This document shows positions 1 to 10,882 of a stretch of DNA of 64,000 bases, piece after piece; within the stretch, counting starts at the first letter, position 1, and each line of letters opens with the position of its first letter. The stretch is from positions 1 to 64,000 of the forward strand of contig BOKW01000010.1 of the NCBI GenBank assembly GCA_016861185.1, written 5' to 3'. The notes beneath the pieces are model-generated. The model saw only the letters and a program-made list of their open reading frames with translations, did not search any database and was not told the origin of the DNA. A program made the translations under genes and the position numbers. The DNA is from Betaproteobacteria bacterium (lineage in GTDB: Bacteria > Pseudomonadota > Gammaproteobacteria > Burkholderiales > Burkholderiaceae_F).

Positions 1-383
1 GAGGGGGTGGTGTTCGGCGCTCGTGCGACAAAGCAGCGCACATTCATGTGCACGGTCGGCACGTAGGGATTGCGCGGGTGAAAGACGAGCGACACCCCCA
101 TCGCCTCGAAGCCGCGACCGGCCAGCTCGGGTCGCTGCGCGCTCGCCGACGGCGGCAGCTCGGCGCCGGTGACGTGCGAGAAGCCCACGCCGCCGCGCTC
201 GAGCAGATTGCCTTCCTCGACGATGCGCGTCAGCCCCCCGCCGCCGAGCGGGCTGCCTTCCGGCTTCTCCCACGCATCGCGCAGGAACGGCGTGCCGTCG
301 AGCTGCTCGAAGCGCAAAACGATCCGCTCCTGCAGCCCGAGCAGGTACTCGCGGACGGACTGCGTGTCGATGAACTCGCTCAT
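1..383 (-). CDS. hemF: Coproporphyrinogen III oxidase, aerobic (partial, 5' part)
   Basis: HemF oxidatively decarboxylates coproporphyrinogen III to protoporphyrinogen IX in cytoplasmic heme synthesis, using O2. The first 127 codons are visible. They begin [18 protein letters not shown] and include the family-typical stretches [11 protein letters not shown] and [15 protein letters not shown]. The gene runs off the left edge, so about 60% of a normal ~300-residue HemF is missing here. Its ATG overlaps the stop of the upstream S9 peptidase gene (shared ATGA), so the two are probably translationally coupled. In many betaproteobacteria purD is followed by hemF and nadD, so nadD may lie just outside the window (inference). 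The identification is secure. Confidence 0.93.
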   Translation of the reverse strand, partial: MSEFIDTQSVREYLLGLQERIVLRFEQLDGTPFLRDAWEKPEGSPLGGGGLTRIVEEGNLLERGGVGFSHVTGAELPPSASAQRPELAGRGFEAMGVSLVFHPRNPYVPTVHMNVRCFVARAPNTTP

Positions 384-2377
384 TGCAGGTATCGCCTGAT
401 GAAGCCCAGCACGTTCTCGTACCACGCGACGATGTTCTTCGGCTTCAGGATCCAGTGGTTCTCGTCGGGGAACACCAGCAGTTCGCTCGGCACGCCGTGG
501 TACTGCAGCGCTTCGAAGAGGTTCAATCCTTCGTTGATCGGGCAGCGGTAGTCGAGCTCCCCGTGGATGATCAGCACCGGTGTCTTCCACTGCTTGATGT
601 AGCGGATCGGCGCGTAGCGGTCGAACTTCGCCGGGTCGGCGTACGGATCCTCGCCGCCCATTTCCAGATACCACCACGCCGGATGGTCGGTCGTGCCGGT
701 GAACTGCGCCATCGTCGCGATGCTCGCGTGCGTGATCAGGCACTTGAAGCGCTGCGTCTGCGTCCCGATCCAGTTCGTCATGTAGCCGCCGAAGCTGCCC
801 CCCATCGCCATGATCCGCTTCGGATCGACGTCAGCGCGCTTCTCCAGCGCATCGGTCACGGCCATCAGGTCCTTGAAGCACTGGTCGCCCCAGACGTTGC
901 CCCAGATGCCCTGGATGAAGTCCTGGCCGAATCCGGTCGAGCCGCGCGGATTCGGCAGCGCGACCGCATAGCCCGCTGCCACCGCCAGCAGCGGATTCCA
1001 GCGCCAGTGCCAGCCGTCGACGTCCATGCCGATCGGGCCGCCGTGGATCCACAGCAGCGTCGGGCACTTCCGCGCGCCCTTCGGCTTGACGACGAAGCTG
1101 TGTATCGGCACGCCGTCGGTCGAAGGGACCTTGAAGCTCTCGACCTCGGCCCACTCGTGGGCCGGCGCAAAGCCCGACAGCGGCGCGAGCGGTTTCGGCG
1201 TCGCATCGGGCGTCTCGTCGAGCACGTAGCACTCGGGCGCATCGAGCAGCGTCGAGCGGATGCAGGCGATGCGGCCGTCGGCGAGCACCACCGCGCTCGC
1301 GTGAGCGCCGCCCGCGTTCGGCGCGACCAGCCGCTGCACCTTGCCGTTTGCCGCGTCGATCGAAAACAGCGGCACGAGCCCGTCGTCGTCGGCGTTGACG
1401 ATGAGCCGCTTGCCGTCGGCGCTCCAGTCGCAAAGCCCCGGCCAGCGGTCCCAGTCGGCTGCGAGCGACTTGAGGCCGCCGCTCGCCACGTCGATCAGCG
1501 TCGCGAGCGGTCGCACGACGACCTTCGGGCTGCGCACGCTGCGTACCGCCGCGATCGTGCGGCCGTCCGGAGAGAAGAGCGGCGACTCGAAGTTGACGTT
1601 GTCGGCCTGGCCGAAGACGCGCTGCTGCTTCGTCTCGACGTCGATCAGCACGATGGTCGAATCCAGTTCGCGATCCTTGCCCGGCGTCTGCCGCGTCACC
1701 GCGATGAAGCGTCCGTCGGCCGAGACGTCGAGCGCCGGCTCGATCGCGAATTCGCGCCGTGCTTCGGGCGTCAGGTCGACGCGGTTCGTGCCGTCACCGG
1801 CATACGCGATCACGTGCGTGTAGGCGAGATCGGGGTTTTCGTGCAGCCAGTGATCCCAGTGGCGCACCGGCTGCTGCGTGAAGCGGCGCGCGCTCGGCCC
1901 CTTCTTTGCGCGTTGGGCAGCGGTTTCGCGCTGCTTGTCGTGCTCTACGCCAGGGATCACGGGCGCGAACAGCACGAGCCGGTCGGCCTCGCGTGCGAAC
2001 TTGAAGCCTTCGACGCCGAGCGGCTCCTCGGTCAGCTGCTGCGGCTCTCCGCCGTCTTTCGGCAGCAGCCAGACCTGCATCCGCTTTTCGGCGTCCTCGT
2101 CGGCTTTCAATTCGTTCGGCGTGCGGTTCGAAAGGAACCCGAGCGCGCCGTCGCGGCGAAAGCAGGGCGCCGCGTCCTTGCTGTCGCCGCGCGTCAGCTG
2201 CGTCGCCGGCGCGCCGTCGGTCGGCACCTTCCACAGGTCCGATACGTACTTGGCGCCGTCGCGGTCGAGCCGCTGCACAGCGACGGCGAGCCAGGTGCCG
2301 TCGGGCGAGGCGGCGATCGAGGTGACGCGCTTCAGCGCGATGTGCTGCTCGACGGTGTAGGGAGGTGTGTTCGTCAT
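380..2377 (-). CDS. S9 family peptidase (prolyl oligopeptidase/acylaminoacyl-peptidase type)
   Basis: Predicted serine peptidase of 665 residues that cleaves short or acylated peptides. The N-terminal ~400 residues carry WD/TolB-like beta-propeller repeats (for example [30 protein letters not shown]). The C-terminal alpha/beta-hydrolase domain holds the catalytic triad: Ser528 in GGSFGGYM, Asp609 in HGELDYRC and His641 in DENHWI. The ATG at 2377 starts [12 protein letters not shown]; the open frame upstream does not resemble the family. No signal peptide is evident, so it is probably cytoplasmic. It lies 29 bp downstream of the methyltransferase gene and overlaps hemF by 4 bp, so it looks like part of the purD operon. 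Substrate is unknown. Confidence 0.92.
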   Translation of the reverse strand: MTNTPPYTVEQHIALKRVTSIAASPDGTWLAVAVQRLDRDGAKYVSDLWKVPTDGAPATQLTRGDSKDAAPCFRRDGALGFLSNRTPNELKADEDAEKRMQVWLLPKDGGEPQQLTEEPLGVEGFKFAREADRLVLFAPVIPGVEHDKQRETAAQRAKKGPSARRFTQQPVRHWDHWLHENPDLAYTHVIAYAGDGTNRVDLTPEARREFAIEPALDVSADGRFIAVTRQTPGKDRELDSTIVLIDVETKQQRVFGQADNVNFESPLFSPDGRTIAAVRSVRSPKVVVRPLATLIDVASGGLKSLAADWDRWPGLCDWSADGKRLIVNADDDGLVPLFSIDAANGKVQRLVAPNAGGAHASAVVLADGRIACIRSTLLDAPECYVLDETPDATPKPLAPLSGFAPAHEWAEVESFKVPSTDGVPIHSFVVKPKGARKCPTLLWIHGGPIGMDVDGWHWRWNPLLAVAAGYAVALPNPRGSTGFGQDFIQGIWGNVWGDQCFKDLMAVTDALEKRADVDPKRIMAMGGSFGGYMTNWIGTQTQRFKCLITHASIATMAQFTGTTDHPAWWYLEMGGEDPYADPAKFDRYAPIRYIKQWKTPVLIIHGELDYRCPINEGLNLFEALQYHGVPSELLVFPDENHWILKPKNIVAWYENVLGFIRRYLQ

Positions 2378-2406
2378 CCTTGTGCTCTTGTTCGAATGGA
2401 AGGCGG

Positions 2407-3075
2407 CTATTGTGCTCGATCGGGCGGCCGTACCGTGCCCCAGCCGATATACGCGGTATCGAGCAGGTGGGGCTCCCAGCGGAAGTCGGGCACCCAGCGT
2501 TTGAGATAACGCCACGGCTCGCGCAGCCCCGCTTCGGTCGTGCGGTAGCGCCAGCCGCGCCACAGCACCGACCAGTTCAGCGCGAACAGCAACGGGTGCG
2601 TCTTCTTCAATCCCGCCACCGCGACGCGCGCACCGGGCTTCGCGCGCGCGAACACGTTGGCGAGCGCCGATTCGGACTGCAGCAGATCGTGCGTGTAATG
2701 GAAAAGCAGCGCGTCGAAGGGCGGGCAGTCGAGCAGCGGCGGCGCGAGCGGTACGCGCGACAGGTCGGCGACGACGACGTCGACGTTCTCCCACCGCGCC
2801 TGCCGCACGCGTTCCTGCGCGATGCGCGCCATCTCGGGCGAAAGCTCGACGCCGACCACGCGCCCGCCGCTGCCCACGCGTTCGCGCAGCGGCGCGAACG
2901 ACAACCCGGTGCCGCATCCGACGTCGAGCACGACGTCGCCCGGTCGCAGTGCGAGCTTGTCGATGCAACGCAGCCGGCGCGGCATCTCGCGTCGCGCGGT
3001 CGCGTCGTAGCCGGCCGCCAGGCGCCGATAGCGCTGCAGCGCAAGCTTCGAGTCCGGCCTGCCGTTGCGACGCAC
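2407..3075 (-). CDS. Class I SAM-dependent methyltransferase
   Basis: Predicted cytoplasmic methyltransferase of 222 residues. The SAM-binding glycine motif VLDVGCGTG is followed by motif II (GVELSPEM) and an acidic strand (VVVADLS), a Rossmann arrangement like the UbiE/Methyltransf_11 group. The C-terminal half is rich in Trp, Arg and Tyr. The best start is a GTG at 3075 (VRRNGRPDSK), 26 bp after the purD stop; no ATG is available in this region and the ribosome-binding site is weak. Substrate is unknown. It sits between purD and the S9 peptidase gene on the same strand. Confidence 0.82.
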   Translation of the reverse strand: MRRNGRPDSKLALQRYRRLAAGYDATARREMPRRLRCIDKLALRPGDVVLDVGCGTGLSFAPLRERVGSGGRVVGVELSPEMARIAQERVRQARWENVDVVVADLSRVPLAPPLLDCPPFDALLFHYTHDLLQSESALANVFARAKPGARVAVAGLKKTHPLLFALNWSVLWRGWRYRTTEAGLREPWRYLKRWVPDFRWEPHLLDTAYIGWGTVRPPDRAQ

Positions 3076-3101
3076 GTCGTCAGCCTGCGCCGCGGGGAAG
3101 T

Positions 3102-4376
3102 TCAGCCGCGGCTCTTCAGCGCGCGATGGCCGATGTCGCGGCGGAACTGCATACCGTCGAAGCGCACCTGCGCGATCGCCTCGTACGCGCGCTTCTGCGC
3201 GAGATGGACCGAGTCGCCGAGCGCCGTCACACAGAGCACGCGGCCGCCGCTGGTGACGAGCTTGCCGTCGCGCAGTTGCGTGCCGGCATGAAAAACGACG
3301 CAGTCTTCCGTGTCGGCCGGAAGACGCTCGATCGCGTCGCCCTTGCGCGGTTCGTCCGGATAACCCGCGGCGGCGATCACCACACCGAGCGCGGTGCGCC
3401 GATCCCATCCGACCTCCGCGCGGTCGAGCGTACCCGCGAGCGCGTGTTCGATCAGACCGAGCAGATCGGACTTCATCCGCATCAGGATCGGCTGCGTCTC
3501 GGGGTCGCCCATGCGGCAGTTGAACTCGAGCGTGCGCGGCCTGCCGTCGCGGCCGATCATCAGCCCCGCGTACAGGAAGCCCGTGTAGACGATGCCGTCG
3601 GCCGCCATGCCGTCGATCGTCGGCTGGATGATCTCGCGCAGCACGCGCGCGTGCAGCTCGGGCGTGACGACCGGCGCCGGCGAATACGCGCCCATGCCGC
3701 CAGTGTTGGGACCCTCGTCGCCGTCGCGCAGCCGCTTGTGGTCCTGGCTGGTCGCAAGCGCGAGCGCGTTGCGGCCGTCGCTCATCACGATGAAGCTCGC
3801 TTCTTCGCCTTCGAGAAAGTCCTCGATCACGACCCGCGCGCCGGCCGCGCCCATGCGGTTGTCGACGAGCATCGAATCGATCGCCGCGTGCGCCTCGGCG
3901 ACGCTCGAAGCGACGACCACACCCTTGCCGGCCGCGAGCCCGTCGGCCTTGATCACGATCGGCGCGCCGCGCGCATCGACGTAGGCGCGCGCCGCCGCCG
4001 CGTCGGTGAAGGTCCCGTAGTCGGCCGTCGGAATGCCGTGACGCTTCATGAACGCCTTGGCGAAGTCCTTCGAGCTTTCGAGCTGTGCCGCCGCTTTGGT
4101 CGGACCGAAGATGCGCAAGCCGCGCGCGCGGAACGCGTCGACCACGCCCGCGGCGAGCGGCGCTTCGGGGCCGACGACCGTCAGCGCGATGCCTTCGGCA
4201 ACGGCGAAGTCGGCCAGGGCCTCGTTGCCGCTCACCGCCACATTGACCATCCGCCGGTCGCGCGCGGTGCCGCCGTTGCCCGGCGCGACGTAAACGCGCT
4301 GCACGCGCGGCGAGGCAGCGAGCTTCCACGCCAGCGCATGTTCGCGGCCGCCCGAGCCGATGACGAGTATCTTCAT
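3102..4376 (-). CDS. purD: Phosphoribosylamine-glycine ligase (GARS)
   Basis: PurD (424 residues) catalyses the second step of purine synthesis: ATP-dependent joining of glycine to 5-phosphoribosylamine. It starts MKILVIGSGGREHALAWKL, the family signature, and keeps the ATP-grasp elements (IKADGLAAGKGVVVA, DFLEGEEASFI, NTGGMGAYSP, EFNCRMGDPETQ). The length is typical. The ATG at 4376 is preferred over a GTG 27 bp upstream. There is no recognisable Shine-Dalgarno sequence; the leader just upstream is the end of a palindromic repeat (4395-4482). yebC lies upstream on the same strand and the methyltransferase gene follows 26 bp downstream. Confidence 0.97.
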   Translation of the reverse strand: MKILVIGSGGREHALAWKLAASPRVQRVYVAPGNGGTARDRRMVNVAVSGNEALADFAVAEGIALTVVGPEAPLAAGVVDAFRARGLRIFGPTKAAAQLESSKDFAKAFMKRHGIPTADYGTFTDAAAARAYVDARGAPIVIKADGLAAGKGVVVASSVAEAHAAIDSMLVDNRMGAAGARVVIEDFLEGEEASFIVMSDGRNALALATSQDHKRLRDGDEGPNTGGMGAYSPAPVVTPELHARVLREIIQPTIDGMAADGIVYTGFLYAGLMIGRDGRPRTLEFNCRMGDPETQPILMRMKSDLLGLIEHALAGTLDRAEVGWDRRTALGVVIAAAGYPDEPRKGDAIERLPADTEDCVVFHAGTQLRDGKLVTSGGRVLCVTALGDSVHLAQKRAYEAIAQVRFDGMQFRRDIGHRALKSRG

Positions 4377-4394
4377 TTGGTGGAAGGAAATGTC

Positions 4395-4482
4395 TTGAAC
4401 CACGGAGACACAGAGAGCACAGAGAAAAACCTCTCCTGATCCATTTGTCTTTCTCTGTGTTCTCTGTGTCTCTGTGGTGAAT
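4395..4482. repeat. Palindromic intergenic repeat, CACAGAG family, copy 1
   Basis: Two ~32-bp arms (4395-4427 and 4450-4481) are near-perfect inverted complements built from the words CACAGAG and ACACAGAG, with about a 22-bp loop. They can form a long hairpin in RNA or DNA. A related element lies at 18635-18710. It fills the gap between yebC and purD and ends 19 bp before the purD ATG. Elements translating as HRDTENTEK-like peptides occur in many unrelated genomes (known from general experience), so this is a dispersed repeat and not a gene. Confidence 0.85.
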
Positions 4483-4512
4483 CAGTCTGTTCGCACATCG
4501 GATGGCGCTGCT

Positions 4513-5235
4513 TCACTCGATCGCCGCAGTCGTGTAAACGGCCTGCACGTCGTCGAGGTCGTCGAGCGCATCGAGCAGGCGCTGCATCTTCTGGCCGTCC
4601 TCGCCGCGCAGGACGGTCTCGGCGAGCGGCTTCATCGTGACCTCGGCGACCTCGGGCGCCAGCCCCGCCTTCGCCAGCGCCTGCTTGACCGCCTCGAAGT
4701 CGCCCGGCGCGCAGATCACCTCGATCGAGCCGTCTTCGTTCGTGGCGACGTCCTCGGCGCCGGCTTCGAGCGCGGCTTCCATCACCTTGTCTTCGGACGT
4801 GCCGGGCGCGAACAGGAACTGGCCGCAATGCTTGAAGTTGAACGCGACCGAGCCGTCGGTGCCGAGGTTGCCGCCGTGCTTGGACAAGGCGTGCCGCACC
4901 TCGGCGACCGTGCGCGTGCGGTTGTCGGTCACGCAGTCGATCATCACGGCCGCGCCGCCGATGCCGTAGCCCTCGTAGCGGACTTCCTCGTAGTTGACGC
5001 CTTCGAGCTTGCCGGCGCCGCGCGCAATGGCGTTCTGCAGCTTGTCCTTCGGCACGTTGGCGAGCCGCGCCTTTTCCAGCGCGAGCCGCAGCCGCGGGTT
5101 CATCCCCGGATCCGCGCCGCCGTCGCGTGCGGCGACCGTCACTTCACGGATGATCTTGGTCCACAGCGAGCCGCGCTTGGCGTCCTGGCGGTTCTTGCGG
5201 TGCTGGATGTTGGCCCATTTCGAGTGGCCGGCCAT
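4513..5235 (-). CDS. yebC: YebC/PmpR-family protein
   Basis: 240-residue member of the YebC/TACO1 family, starting [14 protein letters not shown] and containing the conserved [14 protein letters not shown] helix (here [16 protein letters not shown]), the YEGYGIGG motif and [12 protein letters not shown]. Family members have been described both as DNA-binding regulators and as factors that help ribosomes through difficult peptide stretches, so the exact role here is open. Length and start are standard. The gene is upstream of purD on the same strand, separated by the 4395-4482 hairpin repeat, which could uncouple their expression. Confidence 0.95.
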   Translation of the reverse strand: MAGHSKWANIQHRKNRQDAKRGSLWTKIIREVTVAARDGGADPGMNPRLRLALEKARLANVPKDKLQNAIARGAGKLEGVNYEEVRYEGYGIGGAAVMIDCVTDNRTRTVAEVRHALSKHGGNLGTDGSVAFNFKHCGQFLFAPGTSEDKVMEAALEAGAEDVATNEDGSIEVICAPGDFEAVKQALAKAGLAPEVAEVTMKPLAETVLRGEDGQKMQRLLDALDDLDDVQAVYTTAAIE

Positions 5236-5345
5236 GCTCGTTCCTGTACTGCGCGGGGCGATGCGAAGGGGCGCGAATTCTAACAACCGGTCATCCGCGG
5301 GCTCGTGCTCCGCGCGGTCGCTTGGGCTACGCTCTGGCACAAGCG

Positions 5346-5372
5346 CAATCCGCGATCCGCAATCCGCAATCC
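5346..5372. repeat. Short tandem ATCCGC(A/G) repeat, copy 1
   Basis: Head-to-tail copies of the word CAATCCG/CGATCCG form this short array upstream of the HerA-like gene, ending 10 bp before its start codon. The same words recur at 34378-34403 and 34483-34515 inside the ABC transporter operon. A normal GAGG ribosome-binding site remains between this copy and the ATG. Confidence 0.7.
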
Positions 5373-5382
5373 GAGGAAAAGA

Positions 5383-6882
5383 ATGGCCGACCCTCTGATC
5401 ATCGCCAAAGCCGGCGACCACGAGCTGGCGCTGCTGCCCGCGCTCGCCAATCGCCACGGCTGCATCACCGGTGCGACCGGCACCGGCAAGACGATCACGC
5501 TGCAGGTGCTCGCCGAGCGCTTCTCCAAGATCGGCGTGCCGGTGTTCATGGCCGACGTGAAGGGCGACCTCACCGGCATCGCCAGCTCGGGCAAGCTCTC
5601 CGACAAGATGAAGCAGCGGCTCGACATGCTCGGACTCGCCGAGCCGAAGTGGGAAGGTTGCCCGGTCGCGTTGTGGGACGTCTGGGGCGAGCAGGGCCAC
5701 CCGGTGCGGGCCACGATCTCCGACATGGGCCCGCTGCTGCTCGCGCGCCTGCTGAACCTGAACGAGACGCAGGAGGGCGTCCTCACGCTGGCGTTCAAGG
5801 TCGCCGACGACAACGGCCTGCTGCTGCTGGACCTGAAGGACCTGCGCGCGCTGCTGCAGTACGTCGGCGACAACGCCGCGCAGTTCAAGACGCAGTACGG
5901 CAACATCAGCGCCGCGTCGATCGGCGCGATCCAGCGCGGGCTGCTGCAGATCGAAGAGCAGGGCGGCGAGAAGTTCTTCGGCGAGCCGATGCTCGACATC
6001 GCCGATCTGATGCAGACGACGGACGGTCAGGGCGTGGTCAACATCCTCGCCGCGGACCGGCTGATGAACAACCCGCGCCTTTACGGGACCTTCCTGCTGT
6101 GGCTGCTCGCCGAACTGTTCGAGAACCTGCCGGAGGTCGGGGACCGCGACAAGCCGAAGCTCGTGTTCTTCTTCGACGAGGCGCACCTGCTGTTCTCCGA
6201 AGCGCCGCCGGCGCTGCTCGAGAAGGTCGAGCAGGTCGTGCGGCTGATCCGCTCCAAGGGCGTCGGCGTGTACTTCGTCACGCAGAACCCGCTCGACATC
6301 CCGGAGAAGGTGCTCGGCCAGCTCGGCAACCGGGTGCAGCACGCGCTGCGCGCGTTCACGCCGCGCGACCAGAAGGCGGTGAACTCGGTCGCGGAGACGA
6401 TGCGGCCCAACCCGAAGCTCGATCTCAAGGCCGCGATCCTGGAGCTGGCGGTCGGCGAGGCGCTGATTTCGCTGCTCGACGCCAAAGGCACGCCGTCGGT
6501 GACCGAGCGCGCCTGGGTCTACCCGCCGTCGAGCCAGATCGGTCCGATCGCACCCGAGGAACGCAAGCGGCTGATCCAGTCCTCGGTCGTCGCCGGCGTC
6601 TACGAAAAGGCGGTCGATCGCGAAAGCGCGTTCGAAATGCTCAAGCAGCGCGCCGAGGCCGCACCTGCCGCGCCCGGCAAGGCGCCGGCCGAAGCCGCGG
6701 CCGGCGGCGCGCTCGGCGGGCTGAAGGACATCCTGTTCGGCTCCACCGGGCCGCGCGGCGGCCGGCGCGAAGGCATCGTCGACGCACTCGCCAAGAGCGC
6801 TGCGCGCAGCGTCGGCTCGTCGATCGCGCGCGAGATCACGCGCGGCGTGCTGGGGTCGCTGCTGGGCGGACGGCGGCGTTAG
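5383..6882 (+). CDS. HerA-like ATPase, DUF853 family
   Basis: 499-residue P-loop ATPase of the HerA/FtsK-like DUF853 (YjgR) group. It contains a Walker A motif GATGTGKT near residue 32, the [10 protein letters not shown] segment, a Walker [11 protein letters not shown] near residue 265 and the conserved tail region FTPRDQKAV. Related HerA proteins are hexameric DNA translocases or helicases; the role of the DUF853 group is not settled. The ATG at 5383 follows a good GAGG site. The C-terminus is Ala/Gly/Arg-rich and probably flexible. It stands alone on the plus strand, divergent from yebC. Confidence 0.9.
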   Translation: MADPLIIAKAGDHELALLPALANRHGCITGATGTGKTITLQVLAERFSKIGVPVFMADVKGDLTGIASSGKLSDKMKQRLDMLGLAEPKWEGCPVALWDVWGEQGHPVRATISDMGPLLLARLLNLNETQEGVLTLAFKVADDNGLLLLDLKDLRALLQYVGDNAAQFKTQYGNISAASIGAIQRGLLQIEEQGGEKFFGEPMLDIADLMQTTDGQGVVNILAADRLMNNPRLYGTFLLWLLAELFENLPEVGDRDKPKLVFFFDEAHLLFSEAPPALLEKVEQVVRLIRSKGVGVYFVTQNPLDIPEKVLGQLGNRVQHALRAFTPRDQKAVNSVAETMRPNPKLDLKAAILELAVGEALISLLDAKGTPSVTERAWVYPPSSQIGPIAPEERKRLIQSSVVAGVYEKAVDRESAFEMLKQRAEAAPAAPGKAPAEAAAGGALGGLKDILFGSTGPRGGRREGIVDALAKSAARSVGSSIAREITRGVLGSLLGGRRR

Positions 6883-6985
6883 CGCTTCGCGCGCCGGCCG
6901 GATTGCAGGACTTCGACTGTCGGGCTTACGCTGGGCATCGCGGTCGCGGCGCGATGCCGCGTCGCCGCCGCCCCGGGAGGTCACG

Positions 6986-7237
6986 ATGAAAACTCTGTGG
7001 ATCGGAACGATCGCCGCCGCGCTCGTGCTCGCCGGCGCACTGCTCTGGCCGAAGTCCGAGGTCGTCGCTCAGGTCAACGCCGAAGGCTGCACCTGCTCGC
7101 GGCCGACCACCCTGGTCGGACCGGGGCGCGCCGAGGCCGCCGTGTTCTACTGCGTCTGCCCCGGCATGCAGTGCGTCACGACCGTGACGCAACCCAGCTC
7201 GACGCAGCCGCCGAACGTCGCGCAGAACTGCCGCTAG
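6986..7237 (+). CDS. Small secreted cysteine-rich protein, hypothetical
   Basis: 83 residues beginning [20 protein letters not shown], a clear signal peptide or N-terminal anchor. The mature part holds six cysteines in three pairs (CTC, CVC and single cysteines near QC and NC), suggesting disulfides or metal binding in the periplasm. The ATG follows a strong GGGAGG site. It ends 9 bp before the end of lon, which is convergent. I do not recognise the family. The compact cysteine spacing and strong ribosome-binding site support a real gene. Confidence 0.7.
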   Translation: MKTLWIGTIAAALVLAGALLWPKSEVVAQVNAEGCTCSRPTTLVGPGRAEAAVFYCVCPGMQCVTTVTQPSSTQPPNVAQNCR

Positions 7238-7246
7238 CGCAGCGGT

Positions 7247-9610
<2,364 letters not shown>

Positions 9611-9769
9611 GGCGACCTCCCGCTGTCCAATCTGGCGGCGGATGCGGTCCAAGACAACACCCCGGAAGCGCGGGATGTCGCGGTTCGGATCCCCGGCGGC
9701 GCATGGAACTGCCGCTGCTGCGCGGACGCGCGCGGCGCGCCGGTTGGGCGGGCGCCGGATGGACGGCGG

Positions 9770-10354
9770 TCAGCCCGGCCGCGCGTCGCGCGGCGCGGCG
9801 ATCTCGTCCCAGTCGACGCCGCGCCGCTGCGCCATCGCGCGGCCGACGGCGTCGAGTTCCTCTTTCGACAGCGCGCGGCGCAGGGCAGGGGCGATCACCG
9901 TGTCCTCGATCTCGCAATGGCTGCGGTAGCGGCTGACGAACAGCGCGACCACCGCCTCGTCGAGCGCACCGGCATCGCCGCCTTCGATCGCATTCAGCGC
10001 ATCGCGCAGGATCGACCACAGCCGGCCCATCTCGCGGTGGTCGCTTTCGAGCAGCGTGATCGCGTTGCGCACCCCGGCGGCTTCGCTCTCGGTCCTGCCT
10101 TCGAGCCGCTGCAGCAGGCGCGGAAACAGGTCGATCTCTTCGTCCTCGTGATGGCGCGGGGCGGCCTCGTCGAAGTAGCGGCGGATCGACACCGCGGTGA
10201 CCTTGGCCTGCTCGTCGACGCCGGCTTTGCGCACGTGCTCGAGCAGTCGCTGCAGCAGCGTGCACATGCGCCGCACGCGGTCGTGACAGGCGAGCCACAG
10301 TTCGAGCGGCTGATCGAAGCCCGCCGCGGGCGTGCGAAAGTCGATGGTGCTCAT
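9770..10354 (-). CDS. Hemerythrin HHE domain protein
   Basis: 194-residue all-helical protein with the di-iron ligand pattern of hemerythrin HHE domains: His in LACHDRV, HHEDEEIDLFPRL, then ESDHREM and RSHCEIEDTVIAP. Such proteins bind O2, sense iron or protect against nitric oxide and oxidative stress; the exact job here is not shown by sequence. It starts at the ATG at 10354 after an AGGGAG site. An FNR-like box and a -10-like hexamer lie upstream (10421-10460). Its closeness to nnrS suggests an anaerobic or NO-stress context. Confidence 0.9.
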   Translation of the reverse strand: MSTIDFRTPAAGFDQPLELWLACHDRVRRMCTLLQRLLEHVRKAGVDEQAKVTAVSIRRYFDEAAPRHHEDEEIDLFPRLLQRLEGRTESEAAGVRNAITLLESDHREMGRLWSILRDALNAIEGGDAGALDEAVVALFVSRYRSHCEIEDTVIAPALRRALSKEELDAVGRAMAQRRGVDWDEIAAPRDARPG

Positions 10355-10420
10355 GAATCTCCCTGTTCTCGGCGGGCGGCCGGAATTCGAGTCCCGTTGT
10401 CGGCCCGCGCGAGCGGCAAA

Positions 10421-10460
10421 ACTATGCGGCAGGGTATCGCGCCGCTTTGACCCAGCGCAA
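10421..10460 (-). promoter_or_regulatory. Candidate FNR/CRP-family promoter of the hemerythrin gene
   Basis: On the minus strand the box TTGCGCTGGGTCAA (10460-10447) lies 30 bp, centre to centre, upstream of a CATAGT -10-like hexamer (10426-10421). That spacing matches a class II FNR promoter, with the activator near -41. The predicted transcript starts about 60 nt before the hemerythrin ATG. The box matches TTG-N7-TCAA but deviates from classical TTGAT-N4-ATCAA. Near-copies occur at 54213 and 57026. Confidence 0.5.
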
Positions 10461-10504
10461 ACGCCGGGCGACCGAAATCTATTCCGAGGGGACAACCCAT
10501 CCCT

Positions 10505-10882
10505 TCAGAGGCCGAGGGCGGGACTGCGCGTCAGCGCCACGCCGACGATGTACGCATAAGTTCCTACGGCGGCGGCGAAGGCGACGCCGCGGATCGCGCG
10601 CGTGCGACCGCGTTTAAGCGCGATCGAGCCGAGCACGATGTAGGCGACGAGCGCGCCGATCTTGGTTGCGAGCCACGGGTGCGCGAGCGGCGAGATGTGC
10701 GCGATCACCGCCATCGTCACGCCGGCGGCGAGCAGCATCGTATCGACCAGGTGCGGTGCAACGCGCGCGAAGCGCGTCGCGGCGAGCGGCGAGTCGGCCA
10801 GCATCAGCGCGCCGCGCAGCAGGAAGCCGGCGCCGCTGGCGATCACGCACGCGATGTGGATCGTCTTGAGCGCGGAGTACAT
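10505..10882 (-). CDS. SirB2-family membrane protein
   Basis: 125 residues with four predicted transmembrane helices, starting MYSALKTIHIACVIASGAGF and matching the SirB2 pattern (K-H-hydrophobic N-terminus, RGALMLADSP, HLVDTMLLAAG, KIGALVAYIVLG). Function is not established for the family. The ATG overlaps the nnrS stop by one base (TGATG), so it is the last gene of the DGC-nitronate monooxygenase-nnrS operon and probably depends on nnrS translation. Confidence 0.82.
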   Translation of the reverse strand: MYSALKTIHIACVIASGAGFLLRGALMLADSPLAATRFARVAPHLVDTMLLAAGVTMAVIAHISPLAHPWLATKIGALVAYIVLGSIALKRGRTRAIRGVAFAAAVGTYAYIVGVALTRSPALGL

